This document shows, in pieces, positions 25,763 to 33,755 of a DNA stretch of 64,000 nt. The notes below the pieces were generated by a model. It saw only the letters and a list, made by a program, of their open reading frames with translations, made no database searches and had not been told where the DNA came from. A program made the position numbers and the translations under genes. The stretch spans positions 930,001 to 994,000 of the forward strand of contig NZ_CP100351.1 of assembly GCF_024204645.1 (NCBI RefSeq), given 5' to 3'. Position 1 is the stretch's first letter. The number at the start of each line of letters is the position of its first letter. The stretch comes from Desulfomicrobium sp. ZS1. Its GTDB lineage: Bacteria > Desulfobacterota > Desulfovibrionia > Desulfovibrionales > Desulfomicrobiaceae.

Positions 25763-27211
25763 ATGGGTCACCCAACCATTTATCCCACCGGCGTGACAGT
25801 ATACGATCCCGAGAAATGCTGGAACGGACTCACCATTTTTCAGGCCCAGGAAGTGGGCGCCGTGCTTATGGACATGAACGGGCGCGAACACAATGTCTGG
25901 AAGGGCGTGCTCGGCATGCCCAACAAGATTTTTCCCGGCGGCTACCTCATGACCAGCCGTGGCCGCCGCGACGGCAAGTTCAGCGTCCAGGACGGCATCG
26001 ACGTTGTCCAGGTCGACTGGGACGGCAATGTCGTCTGGAGTTTCGACCAGAACGAGTTCATTGAGGATCCCGGCCATGAAGGTCGCTGGATGGCTCGCTA
26101 TCATCACGATTTCCAGCGCCAGGGCAATCCCGTGGGCTATTACGCTCCGGGCATGGAGCCCAAGACCGATTCCGGCAACACGCTGGTCCTGGCCCATCGC
26201 AACGCCCGCAATTCCGCCATCTCCGACAAGCTCCTTCTCGACGACGTCATCCTGGAGGTGAACTGGGAAGGCGAGATCGTTTGGGAATGGTACTGCCACG
26301 AGCATTTCGAGGAGTTCGGCTTCCGCGAAGGACCCAAGAACACTCTGGCCCGCAACCCCAACTATCGTCCGACCAAGCCCGAGGGCATGGGCGACTGGAT
26401 GCACATCAATTCCATGTCTGCTCTGGGGCCCAACAAATGGTACGACGCGGGCGACGAACGCTTTCATCCGGACAATATCATCGTGGACGGGCGTGAGGCC
26501 AACATAACCTTCATCATCGACAAGAAGAGCGGCAAGGTCGTCTGGAAGCTGGGCCCCGATTATGATTCCACGCCCGAGCTCAAGGCCATCGGCTGGATCA
26601 TCGGCCAGCACCACTGCCACATGATTCCGGCCGGGTTGCCTGGCGCAGGCAATATCCTCATCTTCGACAACGGAGGATGGGGCGGCTACGACGTGCCCAA
26701 CCCCGGCGCACCCACCGGCGTGAAGGCCGCCCTGCGCGACTATTCCCGGGTGCTCGAAATCGACCCGGTGGCCATGAAGATCGTCTGGCAGTACACTCCA
26801 AGCGAAGCCGGCTTCCTCTTCCCCATGGACAGCAACCGTTTCTACAGCCCCTTCATCAGCGGCATGCAGCGACTGCCCAACGGCAATACGCTGATCACCG
26901 AAGGTTCCGACGGCCGCGTGTTCGAGGTCACCCCCGACCACAAGATCGTGTGGGAATTCATCTCTCCCTACAAAGGCACGTTCATTCCCATGAACATGAC
27001 GTACCGCGCCTATCGCGTACCCTACGAGTGGGTGCCGCAGGTCCAGAAGCCCGTCGAGACGCCTGTCGTGCCTCTTGATGTGAATACCTTCCGCGTGCCC
27101 GGCGCCGCCGCTTTCGGCGATCGCGCCAAGGAAGTGAGCGTGGACGGCTGCGTACCTTATGGCGGCAGCAACGCCCTGTGCGTGGCCTCCGTCGAAGACG
27201 ACGAGAAATAA
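25763..27211 (+). CDS. Arylsulfotransferase-like beta-propeller protein
   Basis: The 482-residue protein belongs to the bacterial arylsulfate sulfotransferase (ASST) family, a six-bladed propeller seen as repeated VVWSF, IVWEW, VVWKL, IVWQY and IVWEF blade strands. Candidate catalytic His are present: His214 in DWMHINS, and His283-His284 in GQHHCHMIPAGL, followed by GNILIFDNG. The classical enzyme moves sulfate between phenols in the periplasm. Here there is no signal peptide, so the protein should be cytoplasmic. The C-terminus holds Cys residues (DGCVPYGG, NALCVA). AAGGAG lies before the ATG. A terminator-like hairpin follows directly. Aryl sulfate as substrate is an inference from the family. 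Confidence 0.82.
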   Translation: MGHPTIYPTGVTVYDPEKCWNGLTIFQAQEVGAVLMDMNGREHNVWKGVLGMPNKIFPGGYLMTSRGRRDGKFSVQDGIDVVQVDWDGNVVWSFDQNEFIEDPGHEGRWMARYHHDFQRQGNPVGYYAPGMEPKTDSGNTLVLAHRNARNSAISDKLLLDDVILEVNWEGEIVWEWYCHEHFEEFGFREGPKNTLARNPNYRPTKPEGMGDWMHINSMSALGPNKWYDAGDERFHPDNIIVDGREANITFIIDKKSGKVVWKLGPDYDSTPELKAIGWIIGQHHCHMIPAGLPGAGNILIFDNGGWGGYDVPNPGAPTGVKAALRDYSRVLEIDPVAMKIVWQYTPSEAGFLFPMDSNRFYSPFISGMQRLPNGNTLITEGSDGRVFEVTPDHKIVWEFISPYKGTFIPMNMTYRAYRVPYEWVPQVQKPVETPVVPLDVNTFRVPGAAAFGDRAKEVSVDGCVPYGGSNALCVASVEDDEK

Positions 27212-27217
27212 ACCGAT

Positions 27218-27251
27218 CGCGGGAGAGGCCGGGTGCCTTTCCCGCGTTTTT
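27218..27251 (+). terminator. Intrinsic terminator between ASST and glutaredoxin genes
   Basis: CGCGGGA and TCCCGCG close a stem that contains an inner AGGC/GCCT helix, and TTTTT follows. It lies only 15 bases before the next start codon, so it probably reduces rather than abolishes expression of the genes beyond. Confidence 0.7.
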
Positions 27252-27265
27252 CCGGAGAAAAAATC

Positions 27266-28087
27266 ATGAGCATCACCCTTTACACCGCCCCGGACTGCCA
27301 GCGCTGTAAAATCGTCAAGGAATTCCTGGCCGAACGCGGGCAGGAGTATACGGCCTACGACTTCAAAGACGACAAGGACATCTTCAACGCCTATTACCGG
27401 GCCAACCGCTCCTCCATCTACCGCAACCCCGAAGGCGTGGAGTTTCCGATCTTCGACGACGGCACGGTCATCAAGCAGGGTACGGGCGAGATCCTGGCCT
27501 ATCTGTTGTCGGGCCGCATCCTGGAAGCCTGCGTGACGCGCAGCGAACTGCTGCACGGCTGGATTTCGGGCCTCAACGTTTCGGCCTGTCCCGAAGGCCA
27601 GGAAGATAATTTCGTCACGCTGGTCCGTCTGCTGGCCAAGGGCGGACTGACCGTGGAGCTGCATTCGGACGGACGCCGCGCCGACCTGCTCAAGACCGTG
27701 TTGGACGAAGGACATGTCAGCCGCATGGTCCTCGACGTGGTCGGTCCGGCCGGCCTGTACCCGCCCATCGCGGGCAGCGGGGTTGCCCAGGATGACCTGA
27801 AGCAGAGCATCGCCGCCAGTCGCGCCCATGCCGATCACCTGATCCGCATCCTCGTCTCGGCCTATAAGGGCGATGACGGGGCCATGACGCACGTCACGCC
27901 CATGGAAGCCGCCGAAGCCGCGAAGATGGTTTTCGAAGCCTGCGGGGACCGTATGCTGCCTGTGTTCATCGAGGCGCAGCAGGCCGAGGGCCTGGAAGCC
28001 CTGGAGGGTCAGGCCCTGCTGCCGTATCGCTCCAAGGTGCGCGCGTCTCTGGTCAAGGCCGAGATCCGCAAACCCGAAGCACACTGA
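27266..28087 (+). CDS. Glutaredoxin domain fused to a radical-SAM-activase-like domain lacking its cluster motif
   Basis: Residues 1 to about 85 are a glutaredoxin (ITLYTAPDCQRCKIVKEFL with active-site CQRC, and EFPIFDDGTVIKQG). Residues about 105-273 read like the second half of an anaerobic-RNR/PFL activating-enzyme barrel: GLNVSACPEGQED aligns with the GVTxSGGEPLLQ strand-loop, TVELHSDG with the TxxTNG strand and MVLDVVGP with the D-x-K strand. The CxxxCxxC motif is absent and GGE is changed to CPE, so radical chemistry is not expected. I infer a redox or binding role in handling a thiol-bound intermediate. The lipoyl-carrier gene starts 25 bases after the stop, with its own AAGGAGG. The radical-SAM likeness is by eye only. 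Confidence 0.7.
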   Translation: MSITLYTAPDCQRCKIVKEFLAERGQEYTAYDFKDDKDIFNAYYRANRSSIYRNPEGVEFPIFDDGTVIKQGTGEILAYLLSGRILEACVTRSELLHGWISGLNVSACPEGQEDNFVTLVRLLAKGGLTVELHSDGRRADLLKTVLDEGHVSRMVLDVVGPAGLYPPIAGSGVAQDDLKQSIAASRAHADHLIRILVSAYKGDDGAMTHVTPMEAAEAAKMVFEACGDRMLPVFIEAQQAEGLEALEGQALLPYRSKVRASLVKAEIRKPEAH

Positions 28088-28112
28088 TTTGCCGATACAA
28101 GGAGGACATATC

Positions 28113-28496
28113 ATGGCACTGAATTTTCCCGATGACCGCCGCTATCACGCCGAACATCTTTGGGCCAAGGACGCCGGGGACGGCACGTTTATCGTAGGCA
28201 TCACCGATTTCGCCCAGGAACAGTTGGGTGAGGTTATTTTCATCGATCTTCCGGAAGTCGGCTCGCATTTCGCCCAGGGAGTGTCCTGCGCGGAGATCGA
28301 ATCAGCCAAGGTCGTATCCCCGGCCATTATCCCCCTGTCCGGGACCGTCGCCGAGGTCAATGCGGCCCTGATCGACACTCCGGAGCTGGTCAATTCGGAT
28401 CCTTACGGTCAGGGCTGGCTGGTGCGCATTACCGCCACCGATCCTTCCGAGGCGACCATCACCGCGGCCCAGTACGAGCAGATCGTCTCGGCCTGA
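28113..28496 (+). CDS. GcvH-like lipoyl carrier protein
   Basis: The 127-residue protein has the fold and length of glycine-cleavage H protein: RYHAEHLWAKDAGDGTFIVGITDFAQEQLGEVIFIDLPEVG, then the lipoylation hairpin with Lys66 in EIESAKVVS followed by PLSGTVAEVN. The usual context is ESVKA, so ESAKV is slightly divergent. No gcvT or gcvP is near, so a role in glycine cleavage is doubtful. Orphan H-like proteins serve as lipoate-binding carriers in sulfur metabolism (LbpA of the sHdr pathway), and this gene lies close to hdrCBA. The start has AAGGAGG. Confidence 0.85.
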   Translation: MALNFPDDRRYHAEHLWAKDAGDGTFIVGITDFAQEQLGEVIFIDLPEVGSHFAQGVSCAEIESAKVVSPAIIPLSGTVAEVNAALIDTPELVNSDPYGQGWLVRITATDPSEATITAAQYEQIVSA

Positions 28497-28517
28497 CCGT
28501 TCTTCATTTCCCTCCCT

Positions 28518-28553
28518 GTCTTTGCGCCGACCGTCCGGTCGGCGCAAAGACAG
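28518..28553 (+). terminator. 16-bp perfect hairpin between lipoyl-carrier and lpd genes
   Basis: TGTCTTTGCGCCGACC and its exact complement enclose a four-base loop GTCC. Only GTTTAG follows, so termination may be partial. The stem is among the strongest in the window and would at least stabilise the upstream transcript. Confidence 0.6.
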
Positions 28554-28612
28554 TTTAGCCAAGCCGGGATGGCCCGGTCATCCAGGTTCAATCCACTCAC
28601 GAGGAGGTTGCC

Positions 28613-30025
28613 ATGTCGCAACGCATCACCATTATCGGCGGCGGCCCCGGCGGCTATACCGCCGCATTTTCCGCGGCCAAGGCCGGAGCGCAGGTCACAC
28701 TTGTCGAAGCTGCCCACATGGGCGGGACGTGCCTGAACTGGGGCTGCATTCCGACCAAGACGCTCAAGGCCTCGGCCGATGCCCTGGAGACCGCTCATCG
28801 TCTGAGCGAGTTCGGCATCAGCGGCGCAGGGGAGGCCAAGCCCGACATGCCGGCCATAGTGGCCCGCAAGAACAAGGTTTCGGAGATCCTGCGCGGCGGT
28901 CTGGAGAAGACCTGCGCCAAGCTCAAGGTCACGCTGTTGCGTGGCCGGGGCGAAGTGGTCAATGCCGGACTGGTGCGCGTGCACGCCGCCAACGGATCGG
29001 TACAGGATGTGGTCGGCGACAAAGTCATCATCGCCACGGGCTCCAGCACCTTGAATCTTCCGACCCTGCCCGTGGATCACGCGCACATCATCACCAGCGA
29101 CGATGCGCTGGAACTCCAGACCGTTCCGGGGCGGATGTTGGTGGTCGGCGGCGGGGTCATCGGCTGCGAGCTGGCCTTCATCTTCCAGGCTCTGGGCTCC
29201 AAGGTCACGGTGGTCGAGGGGTTGGACCGGGTGCTGCCTGTGCCGTCCATCGACGCCGACCTGAGCAAGCTGATCCAGCGCGAGATGAAAAAGCGGGGCA
29301 TCGGTTGCGAACTGGCCCGCACGGCAACCAGGGCGGAAGTGACCGAGAGCGGCGTGCAGATCACCTTGGGGCCGTCGCCTTTCGTCAAGGATCTGCCCCT
29401 GTCCGCGCAGAAGGAAAGTGTGCTGGAGGCCGACGTGGTGCTGGTGGCCGTGGGCCGCGTGCCCAACACGGCCGGGCTGGGACTGGCCGAGGCCGGAGTG
29501 GAGACGGACCAGCGCGGCTGGATCAAGGCCGACGCCACGCTTCAGACGAACGTGCCGGGCATTTACGCCGTGGGCGACGTGCTGGGACCGGCGCGGATCA
29601 TGCTAGCCCACGTGGCGTCCATGGAGGGGCTCGTGGCGGTGAGAAACTGTCTGGGCGCGTCCGAGAACATGGATTATGCCACCGTGCCCGCCGCAGTCTT
29701 TACTTCGCCCGAGGTAGCCACCGTGGGGCTGACCGAATCCCAGGCGCGGGAACAGGGCTATAACGTGGCCTGTCCGCAGAGCAACTTTCGCGAACTGGGC
29801 AAGGCCCAGGCCATGGGCGAACTGGCCGGACTGTTCAAGCTGGTGGTGGATGCGGACAGCGGAAAGCTTCTTGGCGCGCACCTGGCCGGTGCCCATGTTT
29901 CAGATATCATCGCCGAACCGACTTTGGCCATGCAGCTCGGAGCCAAGGCCGAGGACCTGGCTCGCACCATCCACGCCCATCCCACCCTTGCTGAAGGCAT
30001 CTTCGAAACGGCACATCTGCTTTGA
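28613..30025 (+). CDS. lpd: Dihydrolipoamide dehydrogenase
   Basis: The flavoprotein reoxidises dihydrolipoyl groups with NAD+. The 470-residue sequence has the N-terminal FAD motif GGGPGGYTAAFSAAKAG, the redox disulfide in GGTCLNWGCIPTK, a second nucleotide-binding motif GGGVIGCELAFIF, and the C-terminal HAHPTLAE that supplies the catalytic His-Glu pair. GAGGAGG precedes the ATG. It follows the lipoyl-carrier gene, which is the likely substrate. NADH formed here could feed the Flx complex encoded downstream. Confidence 0.95.
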   Translation: MSQRITIIGGGPGGYTAAFSAAKAGAQVTLVEAAHMGGTCLNWGCIPTKTLKASADALETAHRLSEFGISGAGEAKPDMPAIVARKNKVSEILRGGLEKTCAKLKVTLLRGRGEVVNAGLVRVHAANGSVQDVVGDKVIIATGSSTLNLPTLPVDHAHIITSDDALELQTVPGRMLVVGGGVIGCELAFIFQALGSKVTVVEGLDRVLPVPSIDADLSKLIQREMKKRGIGCELARTATRAEVTESGVQITLGPSPFVKDLPLSAQKESVLEADVVLVAVGRVPNTAGLGLAEAGVETDQRGWIKADATLQTNVPGIYAVGDVLGPARIMLAHVASMEGLVAVRNCLGASENMDYATVPAAVFTSPEVATVGLTESQAREQGYNVACPQSNFRELGKAQAMGELAGLFKLVVDADSGKLLGAHLAGAHVSDIIAEPTLAMQLGAKAEDLARTIHAHPTLAEGIFETAHLL

Positions 30026-30031
30026 AAAAAA

Positions 30032-30064
30032 CGTCGCGCCGGATTTCTTTGCATCGGCGCGACG
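30032..30064 (+). terminator. Hairpin after lpd
   Basis: CGTCGCGCCG and CGGCGCGACG form a perfect 10-bp stem around 13 bases. An A-run precedes it, but no T-run follows on the plus strand, so it is a weak terminator on this strand. Confidence 0.5.
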
Positions 30065-30185
30065 CATCTCTCCTTCCGGACACGGCGGCCAAGTCATATG
30101 GGCTAGACAATGCCGGGCTCTGGGGACTATGGCACTAAATCTGCTTAAAAGAAACTCCATGTCCCGGAAACAAACGCTCTTAGTG

Positions 30186-30198
30186 GATACATTGTATC
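30186..30198. promoter_or_regulatory. GATACA-T-TGTATC palindrome upstream of hdrC
   Basis: A perfect 13-base palindrome with a single central base lies 121 bases before hdrC in the 293-base gap after lpd. It is placed as an operator of the hdr-flx operon would be. It does not match the Rex consensus that controls some energy genes in sulfate reducers. The regulator is unknown. Confidence 0.4.
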
Positions 30199-30318
30199 AA
30201 TTTGGATCACCCGTCCGTGCGAACGGTGTGTCAAAAAGGTTCATTGTGCGCACGGCGTTTTTTCGGGACGGGATTCATGTCAACCGGACGGTTCGCCGTT
30301 CTTTACCGCAAGTTGGGT

Positions 30319-30885
30319 ATGTCCATGCAAATCTTTGATCTTACCACTGCCGACCTTGAGTTTGTCGCTGAGGTCGAAGCCCGCAGCCACCAGAAAATCA
30401 GCAACTGCTACCAGTGCGGCAATTGTACGGCCGGATGCCCGTATACATTTGCCTACGATTATTCGGTCAGTCAGATCATGCGACTGATTCAGATCGGACA
30501 AAAGGAAGCAGTGCTGAAAAGCAGGTCCCTGTGGCTGTGCGGCTCCTGTCAATCCTGTACCACGCGCTGTCCGAACAAGATCGATGTGGCGCTGATCATG
30601 GATGTCTGTCGGCACATGGCCCGGGAGGCCGGGTACGCCACGGAGCGTTCCGTGAAGATTTTCGTCGACTCGTTTCTGGCCTCGGTCGAGCGCCATGGTC
30701 GCGCCTATGAGCTGGGTCTCATGACTGCGTACATGACGCGCTCCGGCCGCGTATTCACCGATGTCGATTTGGCTCCGCAGGCTCTCATGCGCGGCAAGCT
30801 GCCGTTCAAACCGCACGAGATCCAAGGGCGCGAACAGGTGGCCCGCATTTTCGAGCGGTTCCGTAAAGGAGGCGACAATGTTTAA
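30319..30885 (+). CDS. hdrC: Heterodisulfide reductase subunit C
   Basis: HdrC carries two 4Fe-4S clusters that pass electrons between HdrA and HdrB. Both motifs are present: CYQCGNCTAGCP and CGSCQSCTTRCP, spaced as in HdrC. The 188-residue length fits the soluble type. Two ATGs (30319 and 30325) start the family-like MSMQIFDLTTADLEF; neither has a strong ribosome site, and the frame is open further upstream. The stop overlaps the hdrB start by eight bases. It opens the hdrCBA-flxDCBA operon. Confidence 0.92.
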   Translation: MSMQIFDLTTADLEFVAEVEARSHQKISNCYQCGNCTAGCPYTFAYDYSVSQIMRLIQIGQKEAVLKSRSLWLCGSCQSCTTRCPNKIDVALIMDVCRHMAREAGYATERSVKIFVDSFLASVERHGRAYELGLMTAYMTRSGRVFTDVDLAPQALMRGKLPFKPHEIQGREQVARIFERFRKGGDNV

Positions 30886-31762
30886 AATCGCGTATTATCC
30901 CGGCTGTTCCGGTCAGGGCACGTCCCTGGAATACGACATGTCCACCCGCGCAGTCTGCAAGGCCCTGGACGTGGAACTGGTGGAAATTCCGGACTGGAGC
31001 TGCTGTGGTTCCTCCCCCGCGCACACCGTGAATCATGTTTTGTCCGCAGCCCTGTCCGCCCGCAACCTGGCCCAGGTCGAGGTCATGGGCATGGACAAGG
31101 TCACGACGCCCTGTCCCAGTTGCCTGACCAACCTGCGCACCGCGGCCCACAAGATGGAGTCTCCGGAGTTTCGGGGCAAGGTCAACGCGCTCCTCGACGT
31201 GCCCTGTAATGGGAACGTCGACGCCCAGTCCGTCTTGCAGGTGTTGGCCGAAAACGTGGATCCCGAGCTGATCAAGTCCAAGGTGGTAAGGCCCCTGACC
31301 GGAATCAAGATCGCCTGTTATTATGGCTGCATCATGAACCGTCCTCCGGAGCTGATGCGCTTCGATCACCACGAAAATCCCATGGCCATGGACAACCTGA
31401 TGATCGCGCTCGGGGCGGAGGTCGTGCCGTTCCCGCTCAAAGTGGAGTGCTGCGGCGCTTCGTACGGCATACCGCGGGGCGATATCGTGATGCGGCTGTC
31501 GGGCAAGCTTCTGGACGCCGGACGCGATGTCGGCGCGGACGCTTTCGTGACCGCCTGTCCGCTGTGCCAGATGAACCTGGATCTTAGGCAGGGGCAGATC
31601 AACCGCGCTCTGCACGAGAAATTCAGGATTCCGGTTTTCTATTATACCCAACTCCTTGGCTATGCTCTGGGATTGGACCGCGCCGTGCTTGGCTTTGAAA
31701 AGCTCTGTGTCGATCCGAGACTCGCCCTGGGCAAGATCAAACAACCGGCGCAGGCCAGGTAG
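30878..31762 (+). CDS. hdrB: Heterodisulfide reductase subunit B
   Basis: This catalytic subunit reduces a disulfide at two noncubane 4Fe-4S clusters. The 294-residue protein has two CCG domains: YYPGCSGQGT..SCCGSS..CPSC in the first half and CYYGCIMNRP..ECCGAS..CPLC in the second. In sulfate reducers the natural disulfide is thought to be DsrC or another small thiol rather than CoM-S-S-CoB. The start has AAGGAGG six bases before the ATG, within the end of hdrC. The C-terminal LGKIKQPAQAR is a basic tail. Confidence 0.94.
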   Translation: MFKIAYYPGCSGQGTSLEYDMSTRAVCKALDVELVEIPDWSCCGSSPAHTVNHVLSAALSARNLAQVEVMGMDKVTTPCPSCLTNLRTAAHKMESPEFRGKVNALLDVPCNGNVDAQSVLQVLAENVDPELIKSKVVRPLTGIKIACYYGCIMNRPPELMRFDHHENPMAMDNLMIALGAEVVPFPLKVECCGASYGIPRGDIVMRLSGKLLDAGRDVGADAFVTACPLCQMNLDLRQGQINRALHEKFRIPVFYYTQLLGYALGLDRAVLGFEKLCVDPRLALGKIKQPAQAR

Positions 31763-31772
31763 GGAGGACGCA

Positions 31773-33755
31773 ATGCGAATTGGTGTTTTTATCTGCCATT
31801 GCGGCAGCAATATTGCCGGAACCGTGGACTGTCCGTCCGTTGCGGCGACGGCCCTGACCTATCCGGATGTGGTTTTCTCCACCGACACGATGTACGCCTG
31901 TTCCGAGCCCGGGCAGGACGCCATCATCCAGGCCATCAAGGAAAAGAATCTCGACGGCGTGGTCGTGGCCTCCTGTACTCCGCGCATGCACGAGCCTACT
32001 TTCCGCCGGACCGTGGAGCGTGCGGGCCTGAACCGTTACATGTTCGAAATGGCCAACATCCGCGAGCATGTCTCCTGGATCGGCAAATCAAAGGATTTGA
32101 ACACGGGCAAGGCCGCCGAGCTGGTGCGCATGGCCGTGGAAAAACTGCGTCGCGACAAACCGCTGATCCCCAAACGTTTCGAGACGGTCAAGCGCGTGCT
32201 GGTCATCGGCGGCGGCGTGGCCGGCATCCAGGCGGCCCTGGACTGCGCTGACGGCGGGCAGGAAGTCATCATGGTCGAGCGCGAGCAGACCATCGGCGGC
32301 AAGATGGCCAAACTGGACAAGACCTTTCCCACGGTGGACTGCTCGTCCTGCGTGCTGGGCCCCAAGATGGTCGACATTGCCCAGCATCCGAACATCACCC
32401 TGTATGCCTGTTCCGAGATCGAAGCTGTCGGCGGGTACGTAGGCAACTTCCAGATCACCATCCGCAAGAAGGCGACCTACGTGAATTGGAAGGACTGCAC
32501 GGGCTGCGGCCTGTGCGTGGAGAAATGCCCCAGCCGCAAGTTGCCCGACAAGTTCAACGAAGGGCTCTGCAACGCCCCGTCCATCAACATCCCGTTCCCG
32601 CAGGCCATCCCCAAGAAAGCGGCCATCAACGCCGAGTCCTGCCTGATGTTGACCAAGGGCAAGTGCGGATTGTGCGCCAAGGTCTGCCCGGTCAAGTGCA
32701 TTGATTTCGAGCAAAAGGACGAGCTCATCAACGTGGATGTCGGCGCCATTGTCGTGGCCACGGGTTACGACCTTTTCGATTGGCACAAGTATCCGCAGTA
32801 CGGCGAAGGCCGCTACCCGGATGTGGTTACTTCCATGCAGTACGAGCGCATGCTTTCGGCTTCCGGCCCCACGGGCGGACACGTCAAGCGGCCCTCCGAC
32901 GGCAAGGAGCCCAAGAACGTGGTCTTCATCCAGTGCGTGGGTTCGCGCGACAAGTCCGTGGACCGTCCGTACTGTTCGGGCTTCTGCTGCATGTACACCG
33001 CCAAGCAGACCATCCTGACCAAGGACCATATCCCCGATTCCCAGTCCTACGTTTTCTACATGGATATCCGTTCGCCGGGTAAGCTCTACGACGAGTTCGT
33101 GCGCCGGGCCATGGAAGAATACGGGGCGCAGTATGTGCGCGGTCGCGTGTCCATGATCTATCCCAAGGGCGACAAGCTCATCGTGCGCGGCGCCGACACC
33201 CTGGCCGGCACGCAGGTGGAGGTTCCCGCCGACCTGGTCGTTCTGGCCGTGGGCGCGGAATCGGCCAAGGGCGCGGTGCAACTGGGCGAAAAACTGCGCG
33301 TGGCTCCGGATCAGTACGGATTCTTCGTCGAGAGCCATCCCAAACTCAAGCCCGTCGAGACCAACACCGCCGGCGTGTTTCTGGCCGGTGCCTGTCAGGG
33401 TCCCAAGGACATTCCGGCCTCCGTCAGTCAGGGCAGCGCCGCCGCGTCCAAGGTTCTGGGCCTTCTTTCCAAGAAGGAGCTGGAATCCGATCCGGCCGTG
33501 TCCAGAGTCAATCCGGCGCGCTGCGTGGGTTGCGGCAAGTGCATCCAGACCTGTCCGTTCGGAGCCATCAAGGAAGTGCAGGATCGCTTCGGCAATCCCA
33601 AGGCCGAAGTCATCGACACGGTCTGTCAGGGTTGCGGCATCTGCACAGTGACCTGCCCCCAGGGGGCCATTCAGCTCGAGCATTTCACAGATAACCAGAT
33701 CCTCGCGGAGGTGATCGCCTTATGCCCGCCCAAGATGTTCGCGAATTACGAATAG
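31773..33755 (+). CDS. hdrA: Heterodisulfide reductase subunit A
   Basis: HdrA is the flavin-containing, electron-bifurcating subunit. The 660-residue protein has an N-terminal Cys cluster segment (FICHCGSNIAGTVD), a thioredoxin-reductase-like FAD domain (VLVIGGGVAGIQAALDCA), the HdrA-specific VDCSSCVLGPKM, one 4Fe-4S pair in the middle (CTGCGLCVEKCP, CGLCAKVCP) and a second pair at the C-terminus (CVGCGKCIQTCP, CQGCGICTVTCP). The start is ATG behind GGGAGG. The last 34 bases overlap flxD, whose ribosome site GGAGGTGA lies inside hdrA. With FlxABCD it should bifurcate NADH electrons to ferredoxin and to a disulfide. Confidence 0.95.
   Translation: MRIGVFICHCGSNIAGTVDCPSVAATALTYPDVVFSTDTMYACSEPGQDAIIQAIKEKNLDGVVVASCTPRMHEPTFRRTVERAGLNRYMFEMANIREHVSWIGKSKDLNTGKAAELVRMAVEKLRRDKPLIPKRFETVKRVLVIGGGVAGIQAALDCADGGQEVIMVEREQTIGGKMAKLDKTFPTVDCSSCVLGPKMVDIAQHPNITLYACSEIEAVGGYVGNFQITIRKKATYVNWKDCTGCGLCVEKCPSRKLPDKFNEGLCNAPSINIPFPQAIPKKAAINAESCLMLTKGKCGLCAKVCPVKCIDFEQKDELINVDVGAIVVATGYDLFDWHKYPQYGEGRYPDVVTSMQYERMLSASGPTGGHVKRPSDGKEPKNVVFIQCVGSRDKSVDRPYCSGFCCMYTAKQTILTKDHIPDSQSYVFYMDIRSPGKLYDEFVRRAMEEYGAQYVRGRVSMIYPKGDKLIVRGADTLAGTQVEVPADLVVLAVGAESAKGAVQLGEKLRVAPDQYGFFVESHPKLKPVETNTAGVFLAGACQGPKDIPASVSQGSAAASKVLGLLSKKELESDPAVSRVNPARCVGCGKCIQTCPFGAIKEVQDRFGNPKAEVIDTVCQGCGICTVTCPQGAIQLEHFTDNQILAEVIALCPPKMFANYE

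Noticed and set aside
25613-28114. 833-codon open frame on the minus strand
   Set aside because: It is the antisense of the ASST-like and glutaredoxin-fusion genes. Its product is His/Val/Gly-rich low-complexity without any recognisable domain, and the plus strand has clear ribosome sites and families.
30202-30318. Longer hdrC start upstream
   Set aside because: The extra residues do not resemble HdrC N-termini and cover the likely promoter region.
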